DNA of 64,000 nucleotides, from contig JBITNC010000001.1 in assembly GCA_050084985.1 (NCBI GenBank), positions 84,382,001 through 84,446,000 on the forward strand. The letters are read 5' to 3'. Source of the stretch: Nageia nagi (Eukaryota; Pinophyta). The translations under genes and the position numbers were made by a program. Shown here piece after piece: positions 47,793-59,082 of the stretch (the stretch's first letter is position 1; every line of letters starts with the position of its first letter). Below the pieces are notes generated by a model. It was given only the letters and a program-made list of their open reading frames with translations. It was not told the origin of the DNA and searched no databases.

Positions 47793-48960
47793 TAGATAGA
47801 TATATAGATAGATAGATATGAAAATGAGAAATAAACCTTTACAACATGAGCAATAATTATTGTATTACTACTAGGATGAATCATTATACATGCATAATTG
47901 AGCTTCTTGGCCATGCAAGCTATCTTGAGAGAGCTTTGAACTTTACTGCTAAAGTACCTATAAAAACTAAATTAGGAATAGGAATGTGTCTACTTGGTTC
48001 TTATAAATCAAATGTTGTGGTTTTTAATGCATTGATATATATGTATACAAAATGTAGAATAAGCACTTACAACATGAGGGAATCTTATTACATTATTCCT
48101 AGAATGAGTCATTATATATGCATTATTGGCATTCTTAGTTGTGTAGGCTATCCTAAGGGTGTTTTAAAGTTCATTGCAAAAATAACCATAAAACCTAAAT
48201 GGGGTACATAGATGTGTTTAGTTAGTGCTTGTAAATCAAATTTTATAGTTGTGAACACCCTAATAGATCACATGTATTCAAAATATGGAAGAATACATAA
48301 GATTCATGAAGTATTTTACAAGATACAACCATATAACTCATAAAATTTGAGTTGGGTGTTTGATATATGTACTTAGTGCTTTTAAATTTAATGTTATGGT
48401 TATGAGTGCCGTTGTAGATCACATATATGAAAAATATGGAGTAATACATAGTCCCAAAAATTCTTTAATAAGATACTACCAAAATACCCATAAAACATGA
48501 ATTAGGTATATGAATGGTTTGGTTATAAATTCCCTAATAGATTATATGTATACTAAATATGGAATAATACAAAAATCTAAGGAATTATTTGATAAAATAC
48601 TATAAAATCACCTATAAAACCCAAATTGGGTGAGTGGGTGTGTTTACTTGGTGCTTATAAATCAAATATTATTGCTACAACTATCTTAAAGGATCATATG
48701 TATGAAAAATATGGAAGAATACATAATGCCTAGTAATTGTTTGAGAGGATATTGCTAAAGTATCAATAAAACCTAAATTGGTTGTGTGGATGTATGTACT
48801 TAGTGCTTGTAAATCAAATGTTATGGTTACAAGGGTGCTAATAGATCACATGTATGAAAAATATGTAACAATACATAAATATTGATAATATTTTGATAAG
48901 ATGCATGATACAAACATAATTTCATGGTAGAGAATGATTGCAAGATACACATAAAATGGA
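47544..48960 (+). pseudogene. PPR gene fragment with tandemly amplified units, plus strand
   Basis: The frame at 47846-48211 reads ITTRMNHYTCIIELLGHASY, then ALNFTAKVPIKTKLGIGMCL and LLGSYKSNVVVFNALIYMYT: a PPR E-type motif (HY-C-ID-LGRAGY, MPIKP, W-CLLGA) running into an S-type repeat (VFNALI-MY-KC). A second round begins at IIPRMSHYICIIGILSCVGY. From about 48190 the unit (IKPK, CL-GA-KSN, DHMY-KYGRI) repeats with markers near 48280, 48435, 48558, 48705 and 48858, about 150 bp apart with one shorter spacing. It ends with FDKMHDTNIISW (48880-48940), another PPR motif. PPR-PLS proteins edit organellar RNA. Stops throughout and an (AT)42 tract inside make it a pseudogene. A minus-strand array of the same unit is at 13650-14400. 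Confidence 0.7.
47703..47818. repeat. (AT)n and (GATA)n microsatellite
   Basis: About 83 bases of AT dinucleotide (47703-47785), then TAGATAGA-type tetranucleotide to 47818. It lies inside the first PPR unit. Confidence 0.95.
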
Positions 48961-48999
48961 TTTTATAAAAAAGGCTATAAATAATTTAATCTTATAAAT

Positions 49000-49259
49000 A
49001 ATTTAATCTTGAGAACATATATAGAAGATTATCTAATGGGTTTTGTAATCTACTCTACTCTACCCTTTTGTCTCTTCTTGGCTAAGCTTTGTTCAACCCC
49101 CTCATCTTGGCTCTACTCAAGCCCTTAAATCAACTTGATTGTAAATTAGAAATGCTCCAAGTGTTGTATTCCCTCAGATCAAAATGGTAGCATTAGGTGC
49201 TCTACCCTCTTGGCTTCTTCTCAAAAAACTCAAAATATTACAAGTGCTTGCCTAAGTTC
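49000..49259 (-). repeat. Inverted relative of the 15690-16060 repeat
   Basis: CTACTCTACCCTTTTGTCTC, CTTGGCTCTACTC and CTACCCTCTTGGCTTCTTCTC recur, and ACTCAAAATATTACAAGTGC corresponds to the reverse complement of ACACTTGTAACATTTTGAG at 15995. It abuts the 5' LTR of the copia element. Confidence 0.5.
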
Positions 49260-49943
49260 CTTGTATAGTATAATTTTTATTAACATTGAGAGGCAATTTT
49301 CATCTCTTTGGTTCATAGTCATCATGCATAGTATCAATCTATAGGTATAATCAATAAGTAGGGGGAGATAATGTGTAATTTGCTAAAAGGAGGATGATAA
49401 CATTAATCAATCAATATATCCAATTAGGTTTTGTAATTGATCCTAAAAACTTAATCATTCTGATGGTTATTGATCATAAACAAGAGATAGGAAATCTATA
49501 TTTTTATATTAGAAACTCATTCTTGGACACTTCTATGTATGAGAACTTGAGGTTGCATGGGGTATAAAATTTCATACATGTTAAATTATACTAATTAGTC
49601 CTAAAAATAAGGTTGTATATATTTATATAAATATATGTAAGATAATTATAAACTTCTCGATGATGTTGATGATTTAAGAAGAGAGATTTGAAAGACACTA
49701 ATTTGTAGTGAGGATCTCTTGTAAGAACAAAGAAAAGGTTAGTTATTTGTTGTATCCATTTTTTGCTTGGATTTATTTAATAAAAAGGAGTAAAAATTCT
49801 TTGTGAATATAACCTACACTAGGTGAAATATGCTACATATCTATCTCTCCTCTTTTGCATGATGGTTTGATTTACTTATTGAATTATTTTCCAAAGTAGT
49901 AGTAGTCTAATTTTCTTAACTATATTTTATATAGTTAATCTTA
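49260..49943 (+). repeat. 5' LTR of the copia element
   Basis: Shares with 54996-55683 the stretches TCTATAGGTATAATCA, GTAGGGGG, AGAGATAGGAAA, TTTATATAAATATATGTAAG, AGACACTAATTTGTA, AACCTACACTAGGTGAA and ACTATATTTTATATAGT. The first ~75 bases are poorly conserved, so the start is set by alignment. Confidence 0.75.
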
Positions 49944-49946
49944 AAA

Positions 49947-49960
49947 ATTGTTATCAAAGC
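49947..49960 (+). other. Primer binding site of the copia element
   Basis: ATTGTTATCAAAGC matches the plant initiator-tRNA-Met site TGGTATCAGAGC with a few changes and lies four bases after the LTR. Confidence 0.75.
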
Positions 49961-50019
49961 TTCATTTTTGTTTGGCACTTGATACAAAGGAAAGGAGGGT
50001 CTTCTGGATCAAGTGGGAG

Positions 50020-50850
50020 AAATTGAAAAACAAGGTAGCTTCAGGGTCAAAAGATTTAATGGATAAAAAAAATCAATTTTGAAATAAGAAAATGAAGGAA
50101 AATTATAACAAAAAGATCTTTTTATTTATATTGAGGGTTAGAAAAAGAAACATTTGCCTATGTCAAATGAGGAGTGTGATATCCTTGATAAAAGGTATTC
50201 ACATGAGATTGTACATGGGAGCCATGATTCACTTCAACATGTCTAATGAAAATACTATGTCTAAAGTCCTCATAGATTTTTTAACCAAGATATATGAGAA
50301 ACCCTTAACCTTAAATAAGGTATTTTTAATGAAACATTTATTTGGTATGAAAATGATTGAAGGTGGGTTTATTTTAAATTGCTTGACTGATTTCAATACT
50401 ATTACTAATTAATTACATTTAGTGGGTTTAGACTTTGAAGATGAGATTAGAGCCCTTTTATTTTGTTATCACTATCAAAAATTTGGAATAGCTTGTTAAT
50501 GGTGAAGTAACTCAACTTAAGAATTTAAGAAGTTAAAGTTTGATGATATGGTTGGCATAATTCTTAGTGAGGACATGTAGAGGAAAATCAAAGGTGAAAC
50601 TCAAAGCATGAATTTAACTATTGAGAATAAAGGAATATATATGGAAAGAAGAAATACTCCACATAGAGGAAATTATAAGGGTAAATTGAAATCAAGGAGT
50701 AAAGGAAAGTTATCTAGTGTTGATATGGTGGGAATAAGAGACACTCAAGAAGGAGTGTTGGTCAAGAAAGGGTGATGGAAAAGAAGGTAATGAGAACAAA
50801 GGTAATAATCAAGAAGATAATATTGTTGGTGATATTTTATATTATGTATT
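50020..50850 (+). pseudogene. gag: Gag of the copia element, broken
   Basis: Readable pieces in order: FRVKRFNG (50040, the N-terminal F-G-NF region), LFIYIEG, LPMSNEECDILDKRYSHEIV (50156), LIDFLTKIYEKPLTLNKVFL and MKHLFGMKMIEGGFI (50270-50360), GLDFEDEIRALLF (50424), LSEDM*RKIKGETQSMNLTI (50560). This is the UBN2-type copia gag order. A Cys/His knuckle is expected near 50720-50760; YGGNKRHSRRSV there keeps the spacing but has lost its cysteines. Frameshifts at several points. Confidence 0.8.
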
Positions 50851-52772
50851 GATTTTATCTCTTGATAAAAATAATGATTATTGGGTTATAGATTTTGGTG
50901 CTTCTTTCTCACAAATAATATTTTATATATTATATTCAAGGAGATTTTGGACAAGTTTTTTTGGGTAATGATTATCCAATAGGAGTCAATGGGTGCTTAA
51001 GGAGGCAAGGTACATATCAAAATTGAAAAAAAAACTTATTTTGACTAGCAAATTTGATGGTGAGGGTTATATGGTTACATTTGGTAACCATGCATGGAAA
51101 GTGACTAAGGGTTATATGTGGTAACTAAAGGTAAAATGGTTGGTACTATTTATTTACTTATTGACATATCTAACTACTCCATGGAATTAGTTTCCATAGG
51201 TGAGTATGCATATTTGTGGCACAAAAGAAATGGGAATATAATTGAAAAAGGTATGGAAATTTAACACTCGAGGAAGTGATTGCCAAATTTAAAATAAATT
51301 GACTTAAGGTTTTGTTAGGATTATATTTATGGAAAGTAAAAGAGGGTGAGATTTCTTAAAGTTGGGAAGGAGAAATTTGGAGCTTATGTACTCATATATT
51401 TGGGCTTCATCTTAGGTAACTTCTTTTGGTGGTTTCTCCTACTATGTGACTTTCATTTATGATGCTATAAGAAAAACATGGGTTTATTACATAAAGAAAC
51501 AATATGAATTGTTTGATATTGTATCAAGGAGTTTGATGAATTTTACACACTCAATTGAATAAAAATGATAAATGTGGTTCTAAGTATACCCTTAAGATAG
51601 TGGGATTTCAAAGAGGATGAATAGAATAATCATAGAATATATAAGATACATGAGGTTTCATTCAAGTTTACCTTTACAACTATGGGCTAATATTATTGGC
51701 ATTGCTATGTATTTGATTAATAAGGGACCATCCAATGCTTTGGATGGTGGGATTTTGAAAGATATTTAGATAGGGAAAATGGTGAATTATTCTTTTTTAA
51801 GGTTTTTAATCATGAGGCTTTTATATATGTTCATAAAGAGAATATAAATAAATTAGATGCTAAGACATAAAAGTGCTATTTCATTGGATATGGTATTGAT
51901 GGTTTGGGATATAGATTATGGGATAATGTTAATAAGAAAATCATCATGAGTAGGGATATTATATTCAATGAAAAGTGCTTGTATAGGAATAAGTTGTAGA
52001 AAAAGGATTAGGATTCCAAGTATGTTATACTTGATGAAATTAATGAGAAAAATATACTAAAGGTGAAAGGATATCTCTAATAACAAGAACTATAATCTCA
52101 ACCACATGGAATTATAAGGTCATCAAGGGTAAGTAGACCACTTAAAAATTACTCTCCCACACTTTACTATGTGTTGTATACTAATTTTGGTGAGCCAAAA
52201 TATTTTCATTATATACACATTGATAGTAGGTATAAGTGAGAGATTACTATGAATGATGAGGTGAATTATTTAATCCAAAACAAAACATGGGATTTGGTTG
52301 AGCTACCAAAAGGTAAGAAAGCTTTAACTAAAAATTTGGTATACAAGGTAAAGAATGATATATGAGAACAAAAATGAGATAAGACAAGGCTTGTGATCAA
52401 ATTATTTGCACAAAATAAAGGTATATATTTGAAGAGATATTTTCTTAAATTGTTAAAATACCTCCATTAGAGCTATATTGACTATAGTTGATCTAGGAAA
52501 TTTTTATCATGAATAATTAGATGTTAAGACTACATTTATCCATGGTGACTTAGAAGAGGATACTTACATGCACCAACTAGGAGCATATTAGGTCAAGGGT
52601 AAGGAGGATTGGGTGTGTAAATCAAAGAAGATATTGTATATTATCCTTAAAAAAGATCCAAGATAATGGTATCTAAATTTTGATAAGTTTATGGCTAACC
52701 AAAAATTTATTAGATGTCAATCTAACCATTATTTTATTTCAATAAAATAAAAAATGGAAATTATGGTTGTAT
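50851..52772 (+). pseudogene. pol: Copia pol: protease, integrase and first part of RT
   Basis: Protease: YWVIDFGASFS at 50880, with the D-[ST]-G-A site changed to D-F-G-A. GAG-pre-integrase: ELVSIGEYAYLWHKRNG (51186). Integrase core: RKTWVYYIKKQYELFDIV (51471), RMNRIIIEYIRYMRFHSSLP (51620) and LWANIIGIAMYLINKGPSNA (51680). Integrase C-terminal: CYFIGYGIDGLGYRLWDN (51873). RT fingers: ALTKNLVYKVKND (52323), TRLVIKLFAQNKGIYLKRYF (52386), LDVKTTFIHGDLEEDTYMHQ (52520), WVCKSKKILYIILKK (52612). It stops at 52772, where an insertion begins, just before the YVDD box. Many stops and shifts. Confidence 0.88.
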
Positions 52773-53940
52773 GCACAAAGTTGAGTACAATTTGGTGGAA
52801 GTTTTAGGACTTAAACTTTGTGGTGAAAAAATTGGGATCTCAATTTTAACATAATTCATATCAGTATCTCTATGTAGGTTTAGGATCCCAACCAATATCA
52901 AAATACCAATCTTAAATCATGATCCTAATAATAAAAAAAAATGGGAACCCAATAAATATTAGGATCCTAGTAAATATTAGAATCTTGATTTTTTTACATG
53001 TATAAAAATTACGATCCCAATATTTATCAGGATCCTAATATATATTAGAATCCTAATTTTTGAATTTAAATTAGGATCTTGATATATTTAAATCTACTTC
53101 ACTCCATTTGGATTAATTTTATGGTAGGAAAATTCTTGGTGAACCAATCCTTAGCCTTGGACATGCAATTATTTGTTCAAGGCAAATTCAATGGGTAATC
53201 TTGACTTAGGGAATATGTTTGATGGATTTTTTAATAAATGTTTTCATTAAATTAAAATCCATTTAAGATTAAATAGTGCAGATTTCAAATATGTAATTTA
53301 TTTTACAAATGGATTACATTTTATATTTTTCAATTAATTTTCAATAAAACTGGTCCATATACTTAAAATATTAAGGTATCTTATTTTTTAATAACTTTGT
53401 TGGGGGGATTATGAAAAATAATTATATGGGGATAAGCTACAAATAATTCTCTACAAGATGTTTTTTTGAAAAAAAGATTAGTTTAGGTCAAATTATGCAT
53501 GTCAAATATGAGAACTTTTCAAAATAATAAACATGACCAATACAAAATTAATAAAAAAATAATTCATGAAAAAGTATCAAGGACAAGATTTAATGTCTTA
53601 GGTATCTATGTCCAAAAGTATTTTAAAAAAATACTTTGGTTTAGATTAAATTATGCTTGTCATACACATGCATGGTATGGTTCTAAAATAATATATTTTA
53701 AAAAGTGGTTTTTATCAATCCTTATCAAAATTTAATTTTCATCATCTAGATAATGAAATAAATTACATATTTAAAAACTAGATTTTAAGCACTACATTTT
53801 CATCCTAGTGATGTTTTTCATGATTCCATGTCTAAGTACTTCAAATTTTGAGATCAATTATGTTGAAAATTAAAAATCAAGGAAAATACTTCCATGTTTT
53901 GACCATAAAGTAGACCCAACTTCTTACATTGATCCATATA
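52773..53940. mobile_element. 1.17-kb insertion in copia RT, type unknown
   Basis: RT coding sequence breaks off at NGNY (52755-52766) and resumes at IVFLLYVDD (53938). TTGTAT stands at both junctions (52767-52772 and 53941-53946), as expected of a target duplication. The insert has no coding domain. At 52900-53090 it holds a degenerate repeat built on ATTAGGATCCTAATA/TTAGAATCCTAAT. No clear terminal inverted repeat or LTR was found. Confidence 0.6.
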
Positions 53941-54980
53941 TTGTATTTTTATTATATGTAGATGATATACTTGTTACAAGATCTAACATGTAGGATATAT
54001 ATGTAATCAAGAAAAAGTTGGTGAATTTTTTATCCATGAAGGATTTAGGAGTGGCCAAATAAATCCTTGGTATGAGGATAATAAGATACAAGGAGAACCA
54101 CTTGCTAAAGTTACCTCAAGGAGGGTATATCAAAAAGGTGTTAGGGAGGTTCAATATGAAAGATACAAAATTGACTACTACACCTTAATATAGATATTTA
54201 AAGTTTACAAAGTATTTGTGTCCCAAGACACAAGAGGAATAAGAGTACATGGCTAAGGTTCCTTATGCTTTAGTAGTTGGGATTTTGATGTATGTTATGA
54301 TTTGCACAAGACTAAATATAGGACATGTAGTGGGATTTTTGATCAAGTTCATAAAATATGTAGGTAGAGGCTATTAGGAAGTAGTAAAGTGGATTCTTAA
54401 GTATTTGAAAGATACTAAACATTACTCTTTTATGTATGAACATTTTAACATATGCTTGAAAGGTTACATGGATTCATATATGGTAGGTGACTTTGATGGT
54501 TTAAGGAGCACAACATGATATATCTTTTCCATAGGTGGAATAATGGTTAGTTGTATTTTCAAAGTACAATATGCATGTAGTTTTCCTTTCAACCACCAAA
54601 GCTAAGTATGTGGATACTATAGAGGCTAGCAAGGACATCAAATAGTTGTAAAGATTAATGAAAGAAATGGGTAAGGAGTAAGAGGATAGTAGATTCTAGA
54701 GTGATAGCTAATGTTATATCCACCTTGCTAAGAACTTTATCTTTCCCTAAATAACAAAACACATTCAACTCAAGTATCCCTTCCTAAGATCAATAATGGG
54801 GGATGGTTCTTTGAAGTTGGGTTATATACATGCAAGTCAAAACCATGTTGATATCCTTACCAAAGTTATAACAAGGGATAGCTTGAGATTTTTCTCAATT
54901 TTTATTAGTCAAATTATAGAATAAGAGGTCACTATGAGAAATTTTCAGTCTTTGTTATAGTGTGTTACAAAAAAATCTAT
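53941..54980 (+). pseudogene. pol: Copia pol: second part of RT and RNase H
   Basis: RT palm: FLLYVDDILVTRSNM (53947-53990) with an intact YVDD box, then FLSMKDLGVAK*ILGMRIIR and YIKKVLGRFNMKDTKLTTTP. RNase H: LNIGHVVGFLIKFIKYVGRG (54312), VKWILKYLKDTKHYSFMYEH (54388), GYMDSYMVGDFDGLRSTT (54465) and HASQNHVDILTKVITRDSLR (54830), the usual C-terminus. Short tail, then the PPT. Stops are fewer here than in the first half of pol. Confidence 0.88.
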
Positions 54981-54983
54981 CTC

Positions 54984-54995
54984 TGAGTGGGAGAT
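54984..54995 (+). other. Polypurine tract of the copia element
   Basis: TGAGTGGGAGAT directly before TGTTAGG, very close to the common plant copia form AAGTGGGAGATTGTTGG. Confidence 0.85.
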
Positions 54996-55683
54996 TGTTA
55001 GGAATGGAACTTGATATTTTAGCTAAGTGTTTATTTTGAGCTCTATTTTTTATAGTGAACATGTAAAGGGAAAATCTATAGGTATAATCAGTGGGTAGGG
55101 GGCTGATAAGGTCCAATTAATTAGGATGGGGTTTATGATGCCATTTGACTAATTGATTAGAGTATTTATTAAATTCAACCTTATGATAGCTAATCCTGAT
55201 AACCTAGTTGGCTTGACGGTGACTAATTGTAAACTAGAGATAGGAAAACTATATTTTGAGCTTGGAAAATCACTCTTGGCCTATTCTAAGTGTGTGAACT
55301 TGTGGTTTTATGTAGTGGATAATTTTATACATGTAAAATTACTCTAAATAGTACTAAAAATAAGATTTTATGAATTTATATAAATATATGTAAGAGCTTT
55401 GTAAAATTAGAGATATTTGAGAGACACTAATTTGTAATGAGGATTCTTTATAATAAAAAAGAGAAGGATACAACAATATTTTGTTATAGGATGTATCCCT
55501 TTGTTTCTTAGGTTGATAAAAATCAAAGACTAAAAATTCAACATGGATGCAACCTACACTAGGTGAACAATGTTACATCTTTTTTTATTCTCTTTTATGT
55601 GATTGATTAATTTACTTATTGAATTCTTTTGCAAAGTAGAAGAAGTTTGATTTGCTAAACTATATTTTATATAGTGAATCCTA
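54996..55683 (+). repeat. 3' LTR of the copia element
   Basis: Starts TGTTAGGAATGGAAC. The end is set at about 55683 where similarity to the 5' LTR (ATAGTGAATCCTA / ATAGTTAATCTTA) stops. Confidence 0.8.
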
Positions 55684-56149
55684 CCATCTAGCTAGGATGA
55701 AAAATGAGGAAAATAAAGTTTTTAATAATGTTATCAATTAGTATTTATGTGCTTATGGTAAAAGAGAAGGTAAAAAAGAATAATCCATATAGTAATACTA
55801 AAAAGCATTAAGTTTCTAAAAGATCATAAATTATACATAATGCTTAAATAACTCTAAAATACTTAAGATAAGATCAATTTGTATGAGATTATACAAATAT
55901 CATAACCACTTAGAAATATTTTGTACAAATATTTCAAAAATGAGTAATTTCCCTCAAATATGGCATCTTCAACACATTTATAGGTATTGGAATCTTAGAA
56001 AAAAAGAAACTTGATTAAGTTTGATGCAAATGAAGTGCCTACTAAGGAAATTATTGACCAAGGCTTAGCATTGCATATTCAAATAAATATGTTTGGTTCT
56101 AAAGTTAAGTGGGAATTAATAGATATAATTTATGAACTAAATATTTTTG
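55684..56149. other. No gene seen
   Basis: AT-rich sequence between the copia element and the minus-strand LTR-like sequence. A strongly decayed primer-binding-like site for the latter could lie at 56136-56149, but the match is poor. Confidence 0.35.
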
Positions 56150-57468
56150 TGATGATCCCAAATTGATGGATCATGCTAAACGTACCCTAGGAGAGGCACA
56201 TTTGTATTGTAACTTTGGATCTAGCCAATTAAATTCAAAATTTTATAAATAATATAACATTTAACTAAATTAATAGAAATACAACTATGAGACATGCAAA
56301 AATGACTCCATAAACCCAACTTGGTACTTATGAAGCAAAGGTAGATAATTAACTATGAAATAACATTTACAATACCAACATACAAATACAAGGTGATAAT
56401 AACAACAAAATGATATTAATAATATAATTGTATTGATATAATAATGATAGAAATACAATTACAATATTTTTGTTCCTAAGGAACATACACCAAGGTTACC
56501 TCCAATAGGGTTTTTATGGATGGCTCTAGGGCCTCACCAATCTTAGCAATAGCAAGGCCAAGCCTAAGGCTTCCCTACTTCTTTGTGATGGAACAATAAG
56601 AGTTCCTCTCTTAAATGGCTGAAGTAAGCTTAAGGCTAGCCTTAAATAACCTTAAGACCTCAAATTCAAATTGATTCATAAGTGGTGAAGAAAGATTTCT
56701 CACACTTAGTTTGATAAAAGGGGTTTTATTCATAAATTCAACATCTCTTATGTAATCCATTAGTCCTTATTATATAGGAGAGGTAGTTTATCTTCTAATA
56801 TTTCTTTGATATGATCTAACAATGGAGAGGAGTAATTTGTGTGCTCATGATGCTAACCTCTAGGATGTAGAGCCTTGGAATAAATAAAATCATATCCAAG
56901 GACCTGGAATTATAGTGTTTGGATGATGGAGCTTCTAATGTACCTTAGTGTCACTCACATGCATCCAAATACCTTTATGAGGGTGATGTGGGACCTAGGG
57001 ATTCCCATATCTCTAACGTGGGGGCCAAATCCCTTCCAAAATACCAACATGGATACCTAAAGTCCAATTATGTACAACTTCTAAGTATGGAAGCCTTTAA
57101 GATGCCTTGTAGTTTGTGTAATCACATAAGAGGATGCTCTACCTAGAGGAGGGGAGCACTAATGACAAGATGACCATCTAATACCAATATTAATTTATCA
57201 ATATTGGAAATATATGATGCCTCATTACTTGATACTAATATTGCATTTACAAATATAATGACCTTGGTATCATTAATACAATGTTATTGGCATATTAAGG
57301 CAATCAATTATACATTAGAACTAAATAAAGGCACATCATTCCATAATTAGAGTATTAAACTATGTGTCTAAGTGGAACTTAAAATATTTGACCAAAACTA
57401 CTAAAATAGATAAAATCACTCCTAAACTAATGTTCCCATTTATCACCAATGAAATGGGAAAAACATCA
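56150..57468 (-). repeat. LTR-like sequence, minus orientation (inverted partner of 59083-60507)
   Basis: It aligns as reverse complement with 59083-60507. Shared landmarks include TGGCTCTAGGGCCTC (56521 here), TTTTAGTAGTTTTGGTCAAAT (minus, 57430), TCTAATTATGGAAT, TGTGATGGAAC, GGGGAG-A-TAATGAC and AATTACAATATTTTT. The two copies meet with their LTR 5' ends facing each other. Confidence 0.65.
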
Positions 57469-59082
57469 TAAAAATTATAATATTACAAGTTTACCTTTCC
57501 TAAATTTATTTTCCCTAAGAAATTCTAAATAATTTAAGCCAAAATAGAGTCTTTAAAATCCTTCCTCATTAAATAGGAATCAACTAACTCTAATTTAGTC
57601 TTTATATCTTCCATAACCTTTAATTCCATAAACTCTGATCCTTTACTGTATAAATCTTCATCCTTCCCATCAAATTTTGATTTTATGTTGAAAAATGTAA
57701 GTTCTTTTTTATCAACTCCTTCAAAATGAGTTTTACAGCTAATGATTTTGAAGTTATCTAATACAATTCTCCCTTTTTGAAGTTATTCTATTAGTGTGTT
57801 GGAATTATGCTTTCTCCTTAAGATTATTACTTAGGAAGTTTTCACCTTGTTTATTATCTAAGAATAATTGGTCATGCATTGGTTCTAATTGTTGGTGGGA
57901 GATATTATGTGCTCATAAGAATCTACACTAGAACCTTTGGTTATGGTGGAGATGTCCTTGTATCTATTACTGAGCTAGGAACTTTGGATCCCTTTCATTC
58001 TTGGCTTAGATTTTTATTCCTTCAATGTGTTATTTCAGATTCTTGAATATGTTTTTCCAACATGGTGAGGATCTCTTATCTTGAATTTTCAGAGTCCTGA
58101 TGTAGTTTTGTATCTCTTTTGAAGATTGTTTGCAATTCTTTCCTCTCTTTAAATGTTTCAAAATCAATTGCTTCCTTTTTGGATGATCTCCCTTTTGATG
58201 CCCTACTAATGGTGTGATAATAATTGGTCCATTTATTTACCTTATCCATGATATTGACCAATCAATATATCCATGCCTTATGATTCTCAATTTCTAGCTT
58301 CCATGCATCCTAGCATATGTACAAAGGTATTATTTCCCTGGATTCTTCAATTTTATTAGAATACTTATGCAAGATTTATCCAAGACTAGTGAAGTTGTTT
58401 AGGTGTATTCTCTTTTTAGCCTCTATGCCTTGCAACTCTTCAAACTTAACCATCACTTTTTGCATTAGCTCTATTAAAAAATTTAATTTTTGTTTGATTC
58501 TATTTTATTATTTAAGGGAAAAGAACCTCTTATTTTATCTTTGGAATATATGGTAACTTTTATTATTTCTCCCACATTAATGATTGAATCTCTAAGGTTC
58601 TCTACAATGAAAGCAAATCTTAGAGTTTTTCACCCATTTTGACTTATTGAATTTTAGAGATGAAGACATTTGGTAAATACAATGATTCTCTATTACTTCC
58701 CTTTTTATATAAATGTCCAATGAACTAGTTGAGTGAGATCCAATAGTTATAACATTCTTTCTATTATGTGATATCTATATATCTCTTTAATTTGCTCCAA
58801 GTTTATCAAAGGTGTGGGTTCTTAGCTAATGCTTAACAAATGTGAACCAGATCCTCAAGATGTTAGATGAAATACCTCGATGTGCCACTGAGGAATTTAA
58901 GATTTTTTAAGTGTTAATGGATGGTGCTCTAGTTACCCAATCTTCCTCAATGCCAACATCTAATTTTGGGGAGTTTCCAAATCTATTAAACTTAGCTTGT
59001 ATATTTGTATCTTGTATTTATTCCAAAATTCACAATTTGAGCATAATAAAATATGCAATTCTAAAAAGTAATATCCCCATTT
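57469..59082 (-). pseudogene. Decayed gag-like stretch between the inverted LTRs
   Basis: On the minus strand at about 58625-58570 WVKNSKICFHCREP*RFNH (first residue a stop in the DNA) followed by a Cys resembles a CCHC knuckle with the His lost. Further along the same strand are KVMVKFEELQGIEAKKRIHL (58462) and an open frame from 58261 to 58076, MDKVNKWTNYYHTISRASKG, then ERKELQTIFKRDTKLHQDSE, which looks helical or coiled-coil. Frames change between these pieces. This could be gag sequence of the retroelement to which the minus LTR belongs. No RT or integrase was seen. Weak call. Confidence 0.3.

Larger units (their letters stand above)
49260..55683 (+). mobile_element. Ty1/copia LTR retrotransposon, complete layout but dead
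   Basis: Two related LTRs (about 49260-49943 and 54996-55683) flank, in order, a tRNA-Met-type primer binding site, gag, protease, integrase, RT, RNase H and a PPT. The order protease-integrase-RT is diagnostic of Ty1/copia. All frames are broken. Its RT carries a 1.17-kb insertion. The left LTR boundary is uncertain by tens of bases; no target duplication could be read. Confidence 0.9.

Noticed and set aside
47525-47914. 129-codon minus-strand frame and an 80-codon plus-strand frame with long Ile-Tyr runs
   Set aside because: Both are the (AT)n microsatellite read as protein.
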